A model generated the notes under the pieces. That model was not told the origin of the DNA, did not search any database, and worked only from the letters and a program-made list of their open reading frames with translations. This document shows, one piece after another, positions 8,350-17,033 of a stretch of DNA of 40,333 nt. The translations under genes and the position numbers were made by a program. The number at the start of each line of letters is the position of its first letter. Within the stretch, counting starts at the first letter, position 1. The DNA is from JAPHTQ01 sp050287105 (lineage in GTDB: Bacteria; Pseudomonadota; Gammaproteobacteria; Thiohalomonadales; Thiohalomonadaceae): positions 1-40,333 of the forward strand of contig JBNKBG010000015.1 of assembly GCA_050287105.1 (NCBI GenBank). Reading direction: 5' to 3'.

Positions 8350-8377
8350 TTGAATGGCACACACCGTTCCTTATAAA
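8350..8377 (+). promoter_or_regulatory. Candidate sigma-70 promoter of the HiPIP gene
   Basis: TTGAAT and TATAAA are separated by 16 bases and lie about 20 bp before the HiPIP start. This is four of six and five of six to consensus. It may drive the HiPIP, binding protein and GGDEF-EAL genes together. Confidence 0.5.
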
Positions 8378-8397
8378 TAGATGCCTTGGAGGCCGTA

Positions 8398-8682
8398 ATG
8401 AAGAAAGTCCACTTGACTCGTCGCCAAATGATACAGGGACTCGCCGCGATCCCGGTGGCAGTACTACTCGGGCACCACAGCCGTGCCGAGGCAGAGATGC
8501 TCAGTGTTGATGACCCCCTCGCCAAGAACTTCCAGTACGTCGAAACCAGTACGACTGCGGGTCAAACCTGTGCCAACTGCAAGCTCTACACTGGCGGCGC
8601 CGCACCTACCGGCGGCTGTCCACTATTTGGTACCAAACAGGTTGTCGCAGCAGGATGGTGCAAGGCCTGGGCAGCCAAGTAG
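8398..8682 (+). CDS. High-potential iron-sulfur protein (HiPIP)
   Basis: A 94-residue precursor of a periplasmic [4Fe-4S] electron carrier. It has a Tat-type signal (LTRRQMIQGLAAIPVAVLLG, then cleavage near RAEAEM). The mature part carries the four-cysteine HiPIP pattern: TCANCKLYTGG, GGCPLF and AGWCKAW. HiPIPs carry electrons between the bc1 complex and a reaction centre, oxidase or denitrification enzyme. They are frequent in purple sulfur bacteria and other sulfur oxidisers, which supports the lineage inference. The ATG at 8398 has GGAGG upstream. Confidence 0.93.
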   Translation: MKKVHLTRRQMIQGLAAIPVAVLLGHHSRAEAEMLSVDDPLAKNFQYVETSTTAGQTCANCKLYTGGAAPTGGCPLFGTKQVVAAGWCKAWAAK

Positions 8683-8699
8683 CCACATACCTTATCAGC

Positions 8700-9557
8700 A
8701 TGCAAAAACTCTCCAAAGCCACTCTGTTACTAGCGCTGCTTCTGCTCGCCCCGGCTCCTGCAGTGGCGGAAGAGAGTCTGTTGCTGGGGGTATTCCCGCG
8801 ACGTAACGCCACCCTCACATCGCAATTTTTCTCACCCCTGGCGGAATATCTGAGCAAATCCCTCAACCGCCCGGTGAAGCTGGTCACCGCCAAAGACTTC
8901 CCGACCTTCTGGCGCGGCGTAAAACAAAAGCACTACGACATTGTTCATTACAATCAATATCACTATGTCCAGTCTGCGGACAGTTATGACGTTATTGCCA
9001 GCAATGTGGAGCAGGGGCGCGATACCATCGCTGGTGCACTCTATGTGCGTGAGGACAGCGGCATTGACACGATTGAACAACTTCGTGGCCGCAACATCAT
9101 TTTTGGCGGCGGCAAAGATGCCATGATGAGCTACATCATTCCCAGCTACCTGCTTCGCAAGGGCGGTCTTGCTGCCTCGGACTACAGCACCAGTTTTGCC
9201 AGCAATCCACCCAATGCGGTACTGGCCGTCTACTTCAAACAAGCTGCCGCGGGCGGTGCTGGCGATGTGGTGATGAATCTTCCCACAGTAAGCAAAATCG
9301 CCGATACCAGTAAACTTCGCTACCTGGCCGTTAGCGAACCGATTAAACATCTGCCCTGGGTGGTTCGCAAAGATCTTCCAGAGGCACTACGCCAACAGAT
9401 CAAACAATTAATGGTGGGACTGAAGGACAAACCTGAGGGAGCAAACATCCTGAAGGCGGCACATGTAAATGCATTTAGCCCGGCAAGGGACAGCGACTAT
9501 GACAGTACACGAAAAATCATAAGCGATGTCATGCCGGAGAATGAACAACGGCAATAA
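8700..9557 (+). CDS. PhnD-like periplasmic phosphate/phosphonate-type binding protein
   Basis: The 285-residue protein has a Sec signal (MQKLSKATLLLALLLLAPAP, cut near AVAEE). It then has the PhnD/SsuA-type fold: LLLGVFPRRN, SPLAEYLSKSLNRPVKLV, YDIVHYNQYHYVQ, REDSGIDTIEQLRGR and KDAMMSYIIPSYLLRKGG. Family members bind phosphonate, phosphite or other oxyanions. No permease or ATPase is adjacent. The next gene, 3 bp on, is a membrane GGDEF-EAL protein with a periplasmic domain, so a ligand-sensing role is more likely than transport. The start was set by the signal peptide; ribosome-site support is weak. Confidence 0.85.
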   Translation: MQKLSKATLLLALLLLAPAPAVAEESLLLGVFPRRNATLTSQFFSPLAEYLSKSLNRPVKLVTAKDFPTFWRGVKQKHYDIVHYNQYHYVQSADSYDVIASNVEQGRDTIAGALYVREDSGIDTIEQLRGRNIIFGGGKDAMMSYIIPSYLLRKGGLAASDYSTSFASNPPNAVLAVYFKQAAAGGAGDVVMNLPTVSKIADTSKLRYLAVSEPIKHLPWVVRKDLPEALRQQIKQLMVGLKDKPEGANILKAAHVNAFSPARDSDYDSTRKIISDVMPENEQRQ

Positions 9558-9560
9558 CGC

Positions 9561-11612
9561 ATGCATACTCGCTCCAGGCTAGGCGTTAAATTTGTAGCTC
9601 TGACTGCTGGCATACTTTCCCTGACATTATTAATTAATGCCTCGTGGTTCATCCAGCAACAGCAGACCCTGTTACAGGAACAGTTGCTGGAACGCACATC
9701 AATAACCGGCGAGTCCCTATCACAGGTCAGCGCTGAAGCCATTCTCGCCTTTGATTTCGTCTCCCTGGAAAATTACGTCCGTGACGTTTCCAGCAGGAAT
9801 GACATCGTTTTTTGCGCCATTCTTGATAACGATGGCAGACCGCTGACCAACTATCTCGATCTCAATAACCCAAAAGTATTGTCACTACCGCATGAATCCA
9901 TAGGCAAACTTATCGATTCAGCAAGACAGACGGCTGATGTCATGATTGAGATTTTCCCAATTGAGGTCAATCAGCGCAGACTTGGCACAGCAATAATTGG
10001 TGTCAGTCGTGAACGACTAGAGCGGGAGATGACCGACTTTTTTGTTCTGCAGTTGATAATTTACAGCACCATCATCCTTTTTCTCAGTCTGGCCATTTAC
10101 CTTGTCTTCCGGCTCAATGTCCTGCAACCCATCCAGCAACTGATCCACGGTGCACGCAGAATTGCTGAGGGTAATTTTGACAAACCCGTTAATCTCATCT
10201 CTAACGATGAGATGGGTATGCTAACTACCGCGTTCAACAACATGATGAGCGAGGTGCGCAAGGATCGTGAACTGCTCAACTTTCAGGCGAATTTTGATGC
10301 ACTCACCGGCCTGCCCAATCGGATGCAGGCAGTAGAACGTCTAGGAAACGAGATCTCCCGTGCGCACCGGGAAAATCACAGCTTTTCCGTTATCTTCATT
10401 GACCTCAACAACTTTAAATACGTCAACGACACCATGGGGCACATGGCGGGCGACAGGTTGCTTGAAGCGCTGAGTTTACGCTTCCGTTCGGTGCTGCGTG
10501 ACTCGGATATCCTGGCTCGTCTGGGCGGCGATGAGTTTCTATTGATCCTGCCTACGGCCACCCGCCCCACAGAAGCCAGAGAGGTAGCAAATCGTCTCAT
10601 CAGCAGCCTGCGCGATGCGATTATGCTCGGTGACAGAGAGGTGTTTATTCGCTGTAGCATGGGCATAGCCCTCTATCCCAACGATGGGCAAAGTGCTGCA
10701 GAGTTGATGGCCAATGCAGACAATGCGATGTATCAGTCCAAGCTTTCCCATACCGATGATATCTGCTTCTTTGCACCGGAGATGAACCATGCGATTAAGG
10801 AAAGAATGGAACTGGAGCACGATCTGCACCTGGCAGTGGAACGTAATGAGTTCCGACTCTATTTCCAACCCATCATCGATGCAAAATCGCGCCAGCCCAT
10901 CGGGGCCGAGGCGCTACTGCGCTGGCAACACCCTGAGCGTGGAATGATCCACCCTCTTACATTTATTCCATTGGCGGAGTCTACCGGCCGCATCGTACAA
11001 ATCGGACAATGGGCACTTAATCACTCGCTACAGGTGATACGCCAGTTACTGGAACAGGGAGTCAACCCCGGTTTTGTTACGGTCAATGTTTCACGGGTAC
11101 AGCTAACCCGTGATTTCGAGGCAACGGTACAAAAAGCGCTGGATTCAGCCAACCTGCCTCCCAGTCGCCTGCGTCTGGAGGTGACGGAAAGCGCACTGAT
11201 GGAACACATTGGCGAATTGCCCGAGATGCTGAGACGACTGGATAGCATTGGTGTCAGATTGGTACTGGACGATTTTGGTACTGGCTTCTCTTCGCTTAAC
11301 TACCTCAAACACTTTCCCTTCCATACCCTGAAAGTCGACAAGAGCTTTATTGACAGCGTTCCTGAAAGCAAAGATGCCGGATCACTGGTACGAGGCATTA
11401 TTGCCATGGGCAAGAGTCTTGGGTTAAGTGTAGTGAGCGAGGGAGTAGAGAGGGAAGATCAGTATGGCTTTGTACAAAATGCCGGTGTCGACTCGGTCCA
11501 GGGCTACCTCTTCGCGCGCCCCATGACACTGGAAGATTTTGGCGAATATCTGCAGCAGCACAGCGATGACACCAACACTTCGCGCACTGGTACAAAAGTC
11601 ATCAACAGATAA
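9561..11612 (+). CDS. Membrane-bound HAMP-GGDEF-EAL cyclic-di-GMP protein
   Basis: A 683-residue inner-membrane protein. TM1 is near 11-31, a periplasmic domain spans about 32-160, TM2 is near 160-186, then HAMP (to about 240), GGDEF (about 247-405) and EAL (about 430-665). The GGDEF motif (322-326) is intact, and an RxxD inhibitory site (RDSD, 313-316) sits five residues before it. The EAL motif is intact (450-452), with VNVSRVQL, DDFGTGFSS, KVDKSF and SEGVE. Both synthesis and hydrolysis of c-di-GMP are possible. The upstream binding protein may control it through the periplasmic domain, as NspS does MbaA. Confidence 0.95.
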   Translation: MHTRSRLGVKFVALTAGILSLTLLINASWFIQQQQTLLQEQLLERTSITGESLSQVSAEAILAFDFVSLENYVRDVSSRNDIVFCAILDNDGRPLTNYLDLNNPKVLSLPHESIGKLIDSARQTADVMIEIFPIEVNQRRLGTAIIGVSRERLEREMTDFFVLQLIIYSTIILFLSLAIYLVFRLNVLQPIQQLIHGARRIAEGNFDKPVNLISNDEMGMLTTAFNNMMSEVRKDRELLNFQANFDALTGLPNRMQAVERLGNEISRAHRENHSFSVIFIDLNNFKYVNDTMGHMAGDRLLEALSLRFRSVLRDSDILARLGGDEFLLILPTATRPTEAREVANRLISSLRDAIMLGDREVFIRCSMGIALYPNDGQSAAELMANADNAMYQSKLSHTDDICFFAPEMNHAIKERMELEHDLHLAVERNEFRLYFQPIIDAKSRQPIGAEALLRWQHPERGMIHPLTFIPLAESTGRIVQIGQWALNHSLQVIRQLLEQGVNPGFVTVNVSRVQLTRDFEATVQKALDSANLPPSRLRLEVTESALMEHIGELPEMLRRLDSIGVRLVLDDFGTGFSSLNYLKHFPFHTLKVDKSFIDSVPESKDAGSLVRGIIAMGKSLGLSVVSEGVEREDQYGFVQNAGVDSVQGYLFARPMTLEDFGEYLQQHSDDTNTSRTGTKVINR

Positions 11613-11616
11613 GCAC

Positions 11617-12834
11617 TCAGAAGTAGAAACGAAGCCGTAGCGTCATGGTTGCAGGAAGATAACCAAATTCCGATTGTGGCAAGTCGCCACCATTTAACCC
11701 CTTTCCATCAGCAAATAGCAGAGAAAACAGCAGGTCGGACTCGTTACTCACCGAATAGCTTAAACTAAGCTGGTGCAGCACCGATGTCGTCAATTTATCG
11801 CTGTCGTCATTTACCGCGGCCGTCAACAAAGTATAACTACCATGTAATAGCGGAGTAATGTCCCTGTCCACCATCAATCCCAGCACCTGACGCCCCAGCT
11901 GCTGTTGCAACCCATATCCAACCAACGGATCGAGCGACATGGCGGCGATATCTGCCTGTGAGGTCGCACCATGACCGTTGTCATACCACTCGGCGGCGAC
12001 CAGCGTACCATCCGCAAACTGGTAATCGATGCCGGTTATCCAGAAGAGAAAACTCTCATCACTGTTATCAAGGGTGTAATGTGCCCCTTCAATACGCCAA
12101 CCCATTCCGTTCCAGGCACTTTCAATTGAGCCACCGATAACACTGTTACCCACCACACTGCCTGCCAGTAACGATATTTCAGAGATCTCTCCCATCTGCC
12201 GACGATAATAAAGTGCGGCGCTGTTCTCCAGGGCGTCGTTATCTTTCGGTTTAAATACATAAGCAGCGGTTAGTGAGGAAAACGCCGAGGGATACCAGTC
12301 GACAGCCGCACTATCGATACCCGGTTTGAAATCGGTATCGAGATCGGTAGGTGCAAATGCCCCGAAAATATTTAGAGGTTGCCAGAACCGTCCACTTCCC
12401 CAATCGATGGGCTGCCGACCGAACGAGACGTTCATCTTGGCGAAGCGACGCTTATAGACCAGGCGATCCACTTCATAGCCGATATGAGTAGTGCTATTAG
12501 CACTGCTTTCATCAAACCATCTCTCTGCCAGATCGTCATAACGAAATAGTGATGCCGAAGATACAGAAGAGGGAAAACCTGTAGTGTGTTGCCGTGCTAT
12601 CTTCAGATGCATGGACCATTCAGTCTCTTCACTACTCTCGTCCAACATAAGGCGAACACTCTGTTGGTCGGCGCTAAGGGTCTGATTGTCAGTATCGACA
12701 TAACCCAGATCGCCGGTATCAGCCCGCGCTGTACTCCCCAGCATGGAGAAGCGACCAGTCAGTTCCACCGCCTCTGCCACTGTACAGGGCAACAGTGCGA
12801 TGGCGATAAGCAAAAGCTTAGTGCGCCGCGACAT
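11617..12834 (-). CDS. Outer-membrane beta-barrel protein of the ABC export cluster
   Basis: A 405-residue protein with a Sec signal (MSRRTKLLLIAIALLPC, cut near AEAVEL). It is rich in alternating beta strands and ends in aromatic LRFYF, the classic outer-membrane barrel terminus. SFGRQPIDWGSGRFW and IFGAFAPTDLDTDFKPG recall porin-like or alginate-export-like barrels; the exact family is not recognised. Its start overlaps the end of the ATPase gene by 17 bp, so it belongs to the same operon as the two permeases and the LolA-like protein. An outer-membrane exit or acceptor role is inference. Confidence 0.75.
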   Translation of the reverse strand: MSRRTKLLLIAIALLPCTVAEAVELTGRFSMLGSTARADTGDLGYVDTDNQTLSADQQSVRLMLDESSEETEWSMHLKIARQHTTGFPSSVSSASLFRYDDLAERWFDESSANSTTHIGYEVDRLVYKRRFAKMNVSFGRQPIDWGSGRFWQPLNIFGAFAPTDLDTDFKPGIDSAAVDWYPSAFSSLTAAYVFKPKDNDALENSAALYYRRQMGEISEISLLAGSVVGNSVIGGSIESAWNGMGWRIEGAHYTLDNSDESFLFWITGIDYQFADGTLVAAEWYDNGHGATSQADIAAMSLDPLVGYGLQQQLGRQVLGLMVDRDITPLLHGSYTLLTAAVNDDSDKLTTSVLHQLSLSYSVSNESDLLFSLLFADGKGLNGGDLPQSEFGYLPATMTLRLRFYF

Positions 12835-13528
12835 TTTCGTGCCGTGCCACCCGTTCATCACTTTTAATTTTTCCGTCGCGCAGGGTAATGATGCGCTCGG
12901 CCCGCTCCATCACTCGTGGATCATGGGTAGAGAAGATAAAGGTGGTTTTCTCCTCATGCGAAAGCCGGTGCATGATGTCGAGCAGCGCACCAGCGTTTTC
13001 AGAATCGAGGTTTGCGGTGGGTTCGTCGGCCAGCACCAGACGCGGCCCAGCCGCCAGCGCACGCGCCACGGCAACCCGCTGCTGCTGCCCGCCGGAAAGT
13101 GCTGAGGGACGTCGAAGCATCATGTCCTTAAGGCCAACCAGTTCCAGATAATGTTCGGCACGCTCGCGTTTTTCACCGCTATGCCTTCCCTGCAATACCA
13201 TCACCAGTTCGACATTTTCCAGGGCGCTCAACACGGGCACCAGGTTGTAGGCCTGGAAGATAAAGCCGAGCTGAAACAGGCGGAAATCAGACAAGGCCGA
13301 CTCACTTAACTTACTCAAATCCGTACCGTTGAGATGCACACTGCCGGTACTCGGCGCATCCAGGGCACCGATGATATTCAGCAGGGTGGTTTTGCCGGAA
13401 CCGGAGGGACCGACCAGAGCGGCAAACTCCCCCTCTTCCACCTGCAGATCGATGTTCTGCAATGCATGCACTTCTACTTCGCCCTGGCGATAGCGCTTAT
13501 CGATGCCTTCCAGTCTTAGTAACGCCAT
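12818..13528 (-). CDS. LolD/MacB-type ABC transporter ATPase
   Basis: A 236-residue ATPase with Walker A GPSGSGKTT (40-48), signature LSGGQQQR, Walker B LVLADEPTANLD and the H-loop STHDPRV. The sequence FQLGFIFQAYNLVPVLSALEN is typical of the LolD/MacB/FtsE group, which powers lipoprotein or lipid extraction rather than import. The ATG at 13528 follows the downstream permease's stop after a short gap; upstream codons in frame are inside the permease gene and are not used. Confidence 0.93.
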   Translation of the reverse strand: MALLRLEGIDKRYRQGEVEVHALQNIDLQVEEGEFAALVGPSGSGKTTLLNIIGALDAPSTGSVHLNGTDLSKLSESALSDFRLFQLGFIFQAYNLVPVLSALENVELVMVLQGRHSGEKRERAEHYLELVGLKDMMLRRPSALSGGQQQRVAVARALAAGPRLVLADEPTANLDSENAGALLDIMHRLSHEEKTTFIFSTHDPRVMERAERIITLRDGKIKSDERVARHENVAAH

Positions 13529-13548
13529 ATCGAATACTCCGTTGTTAA

Positions 13549-14829
13549 TCAGGTGCGCAGTGCTTGAACAGGTGTCACCCTTGCTGCTTTCAATGCCGGG
13601 TAGATGCCTGAGGCCAGGGTGGCGACGAAAACGATAACGGTCAGTTGAATCACCCGCCCCTGAGACAGTTCGGTGTAGATCACCGGGTCGATGAAGGTTC
13701 CTGCAATACTGGTCTTGCCGCCCATCATGGCGGAGAAATCGAGACCATGGGTGGAGAACCACCAGTGGGTGCCACCACCGACGATCCAACCGATCACCAC
13801 GGCCAATACACTCAACAGGCTGGATTCGCAGAACACCAGCAGTAAGAGGTGATAGCGACTCAATCCCAGAGCACGCAGTAGACCAAACTCACGGGTACGC
13901 TCCAGCACGCTCATTAACACCGTATTGAGAATGCCGAAAACCACCATGGTCAGGATCAGCACCAGGAAAATGTAGTTGCCCGCATCATCAATCACGATGA
14001 ATTGCACCAGGTCCGGCATTAGCTCATGCCAGTCCAGGGCCACGACCTTGTCGTCGGTGATCGCCGATTGAATAACCTGTTTCCAATGCCCCATGCTGTC
14101 CGGGTCATCCAGGAAGATGGCAAAACGCGTTACCGGCAACTGCGCCGAATCAGCGCCCTCGCCTTCAAGAAAACGCCGGGGCAGATTGATATCACTTAAC
14201 ACCAGGAAGTCATTCAGTTCGTCCACACCGGAATCGAAAATCCCGCGTACGCGCCCAAGTTGTGCCTGGGAATCGCCATCCTGTTTACCGGCCATGAGGA
14301 CGATCTTGCTGCCTACCTTCACCTTGAGCTTGCGCGCCATGCCGTTACCGATCAATACACCGCGGTGATCACCGGCTTCGATCCAGTTGCCATCCACCAG
14401 TTTGGGTTTCAGCATCGGCACCCGTGGATCGTTGATGGTATCCATCCCTTCCAGGGCTGCACCGACCGAGTTGCTGGCACTGCTTGCCAGCACCTGCAGG
14501 GAAATACGTGGTTCGACACTACCCAGGATATTCAACTTATTCAGGGTTTCCTGCAGCGCTAAGCCCTCGGCAAGATATTTGTAGTTGGCCGGTGCTTCCA
14601 GATAACCACGAGGTTGCACCGCCAGATGTCCTTCGCCCAGTTTGATGGCGTTACGGATCATCGAATTGTGGCTACCGTCACCGATACCAATCGAAAACAC
14701 CGCCAGACCAAAACCGATAGCGATAGAACTAAGGGTGATCACGGTACGTTTGCGATGACGCCAAAGGTTACGCCAGGCCAGTGTGATCAGCAGGCTGATC
14801 GCCATTTGGCTGTGTTGTGCGTTATTCAT
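13549..14829 (-). CDS. FtsX/MacB-type ABC permease (second)
   Basis: 426 residues with the LolC/E-MacB layout: an N-terminal TM after AWRNLWRHRKRTVITL, a large periplasmic domain, and three C-terminal TMs (YIFLVLILTMVVFGILNTVL, LLLVFCESSLLSVLAVVIGW and LTVIVFVATLASGIYPALKA). GLLRALGLSR is the coupling-type motif. GGAGG lies six bases before the ATG. The start overlaps the first permease's end by 8 bases, so the two are coupled and probably form a heterodimer. Confidence 0.92.
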   Translation of the reverse strand: MNNAQHSQMAISLLITLAWRNLWRHRKRTVITLSSIAIGFGLAVFSIGIGDGSHNSMIRNAIKLGEGHLAVQPRGYLEAPANYKYLAEGLALQETLNKLNILGSVEPRISLQVLASSASNSVGAALEGMDTINDPRVPMLKPKLVDGNWIEAGDHRGVLIGNGMARKLKVKVGSKIVLMAGKQDGDSQAQLGRVRGIFDSGVDELNDFLVLSDINLPRRFLEGEGADSAQLPVTRFAIFLDDPDSMGHWKQVIQSAITDDKVVALDWHELMPDLVQFIVIDDAGNYIFLVLILTMVVFGILNTVLMSVLERTREFGLLRALGLSRYHLLLLVFCESSLLSVLAVVIGWIVGGGTHWWFSTHGLDFSAMMGGKTSIAGTFIDPVIYTELSQGRVIQLTVIVFVATLASGIYPALKAARVTPVQALRT

Positions 14830-16144
14830 GCAGCACCTCCGCCGGTCTCATCCGCACGGTGCGCCAAGATGGAATCAGTGAGGCGAGCATGCTGATTACA
14901 AGCGTCAGAATACAGGCCTGCACAAACTGTCCCGGCTCCAGATAGCCCTTCATCACCGGCTCAAAGACCATGCCGGCCCAGTCATAACCATCGGGCATAC
15001 TGGAACTGAAATCGATGCCGTGGATTTCCAGATAGCGGGCAACAAAGTAACCGAGTATCGAACCGACTACCGCGGAAACCAGCGAAAGGAAAAACGATTC
15101 CAGCAAAACCATCAGCAACAACCAGCGTCGTTTCATGCCGATGGAAAGCAAAATACCGAATTCATGGGTACGTTCATGCACTGCCATCAGCATGGTGTTA
15201 AGCATACCCAGTGAGGCGAGACCGACCACGATCACCCCCATCAGCAGCAACATGGATTTGCTGAATTGCAGCATTTCCGACACGGTGGGATTGAGCTGGC
15301 GCCAGTTGCGTACCACTGCAGCGCCACCCAGTTCATCCAGCGGTTGCTGTTGTTGCAGCGTGCTTAGCGCTTTATCCAGAACAGCCTGAACACCTGGCAG
15401 TTGATCGATATCGTCCAGCTTGATGGCAAGTTCGTGAAAACCATTGTCCAGATACATCAGTTGCTGGAAGGCCTCGATCGACATCAACACACCCATCCGA
15501 TCAAAGTTGGGCTCCAGCGGCTTGAGCACCGCGGCCACACGGTATAGCCCGTTACCGATACTGCCATCGACAGCCTGGCTCACCAGCACCAGTTCATCAC
15601 CCGGTGCCAGTTTCATGTTCTTCGCCATTTGCGCGCCGACAACGACGTTATAGCGGGTGATTCCCGCAGCCGTGGTATCGGCGATCCCCAGGTCGACTTT
15701 TCCCTTACGCACATGATTTAGCATGGAGGTCGTCCTACTCTCACACGCCGGGTCTACCGCTTTGATCAATGCACCGGTAGAAGTATTACGTGAACTGGCC
15801 AATCCCGCTGCATACAAACGCGGCGCAACATGTAGGGATGGAAAAGCTTTTTCGATTTTGTCGAGATAGGTCCAGGGCATCGTGGCATAGATATCCTGGT
15901 CGTCGATGTAGGCCTGACGATGCACCTGAAGATGGCCGGTGGTGATCTCGGTGGCGTACTGCACCATCTGCCTCGACATGCCTTCGAGTAAGGCGGCATA
16001 CAGGATCACCATCACCAGACCACCGACCAGGGCAGAAATGGTCAGCACGCTGCGTACCGGGTTACGCCAGATATTGCGCCAGGCAATAAACAACAGCATT
16101 GGCAGACGGCTGAACGGAGGCGCGTGTGAGGTTGTATCCATCAT
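14822..16144 (-). CDS. FtsX/MacB-type ABC permease (first)
   Basis: 440 residues with the same topology as its neighbour: TM1 near LLFIAWRNIWRNPVRSVLTI, a periplasmic domain of about 250 residues, and three C-terminal TMs ending VRMRPAEVLHE. HEFGILLSIGMKRRWL is the cytoplasmic coupling motif. The ATG overlaps the stop of the LolA-like gene (TAATG). Paired permeases with a LolD-like ATPase and a LolA-like protein resemble the LolCDE-LolA pathway. But LolCDE proper is usually not with a TetR and a barrel, so this is a distinct paralogous system. Confidence 0.92.
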   Translation of the reverse strand: MMDTTSHAPPFSRLPMLLFIAWRNIWRNPVRSVLTISALVGGLVMVILYAALLEGMSRQMVQYATEITTGHLQVHRQAYIDDQDIYATMPWTYLDKIEKAFPSLHVAPRLYAAGLASSRNTSTGALIKAVDPACESRTTSMLNHVRKGKVDLGIADTTAAGITRYNVVVGAQMAKNMKLAPGDELVLVSQAVDGSIGNGLYRVAAVLKPLEPNFDRMGVLMSIEAFQQLMYLDNGFHELAIKLDDIDQLPGVQAVLDKALSTLQQQQPLDELGGAAVVRNWRQLNPTVSEMLQFSKSMLLLMGVIVVGLASLGMLNTMLMAVHERTHEFGILLSIGMKRRWLLLMVLLESFFLSLVSAVVGSILGYFVARYLEIHGIDFSSSMPDGYDWAGMVFEPVMKGYLEPGQFVQACILTLVISMLASLIPSWRTVRMRPAEVLHE

Positions 16145-16914
16145 TAGCGACGCTGCTTCAGGCTTTGCAGAGAGAAGAAGGAATCATTCAGTGGCACACC
16201 GAAGTCGATCGCTTCATAGGTAATCACGGTTGATTCATCCGGCTTGTCTTCCGGTTGCAGACTCATGCGCATGGGCACGATGCGTTTGCCGATGGTTTTG
16301 TTCTGGTCAAAGCGAAGGGTACGAACCAGTTCCCCTTCCTCGTCATAGTAGAGCGCACGATATGGTGCCAGGGTCTTTTGATCGAGTTCCATCACTACCT
16401 TACCCCACACCACTGCCGCATCAGGCTTGGGTATCGAGGTAATTTCATAGATCGCCCTGCCGTCGCGTTTGCCTTCGAAGCTGATGCTGGAATCGAAATC
16501 ATCTTCGTAGGTGCTTTCCTTCACCAGATCATCGTTGGTGAAGTGGCTGCCCATCCAGGAGCCAGACATCATGCTCGATGGGACTTTGGTAACGCGGTTG
16601 ATCTTGGGGAGATAGTTCCAGATGTTTTCCTTAACCTTCAGGGTGGCTATGCCCTGGTCTTTGACCGGCTTGCGAATGACGACCAGGGAATAATCCTTGC
16701 CCTTGGACCAGGCTTCCATGGTCATACTGCGCTGATAGCGGCGGGTTTTGACCGTCATGGTCATGGTGGCCTTTGAGGTCTCACCGCGCCAGAGCTCATC
16801 CATGTGGCGAATCAGCTCACCGACATCTTTGGCCTGTGCCGGCCATGCGGCTACCAGGAGTGGCAACATCAAAGCTGTTGCGAAAGAACTGTAACGGATC
16901 TTGCGTATCGACAT
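16144..16914 (-). CDS. LolA-like outer membrane lipoprotein-sorting protein
   Basis: The 256-residue precursor has a signal (FATALMLPLLVAAWPAQAKD) and then the COG2834-type fold: a LolA/LolB-like half barrel that may carry a lipid or lipoprotein across the periplasm. Recognisable pieces are MTMTVKTRRYQRSMTMEAWS, KDYSLVVIRKPVKDQGIATL, NYLPKINRVTKVPSSMMSGS and LAPYRALYYDEEGELVRTL. GGAGGG lies before the ATG. It is the first gene of the export operon, divergent from tetR with the palindrome in between. Confidence 0.87.
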   Translation of the reverse strand: MSIRKIRYSSFATALMLPLLVAAWPAQAKDVGELIRHMDELWRGETSKATMTMTVKTRRYQRSMTMEAWSKGKDYSLVVIRKPVKDQGIATLKVKENIWNYLPKINRVTKVPSSMMSGSWMGSHFTNDDLVKESTYEDDFDSSISFEGKRDGRAIYEITSIPKPDAAVVWGKVVMELDQKTLAPYRALYYDEEGELVRTLRFDQNKTIGKRIVPMRMSLQPEDKPDESTVITYEAIDFGVPLNDSFFSLQSLKQRR

Positions 16915-16997
16915 ACCGTCCCTCCCTTGCAGGTATCTTGCCTACAGTAACCCTTGTGGGCACTGTACGAAACCGTGAATATGGGTTACTCTAACAA

Positions 16998-17015
16998 TGA
17001 CTGACCGGTCAGTCA
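16998..17015. promoter_or_regulatory. Perfect 18-bp palindrome, probable TetR operator
   Basis: TGACTGACCGGTCAGTCA is a perfect palindrome in the 119-bp gap between the divergent lolA-like and tetR genes, 18 bp before the tetR ATG. TGACTGACCGGTCAGTCA-type sites are typical of TetR-family operators. It should control both genes. Confidence 0.85.
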
Positions 17016-17033
17016 ACGTCAACTGGGGTCACA

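Noticed and set aside
8356..8371. GGCAC near the HiPIP gene as a sigma-54 promoter
   Set aside because: TGGCAC is present, but there is no GC twelve bases after GG; TTGAAT-16-TATAAA explains the region better.
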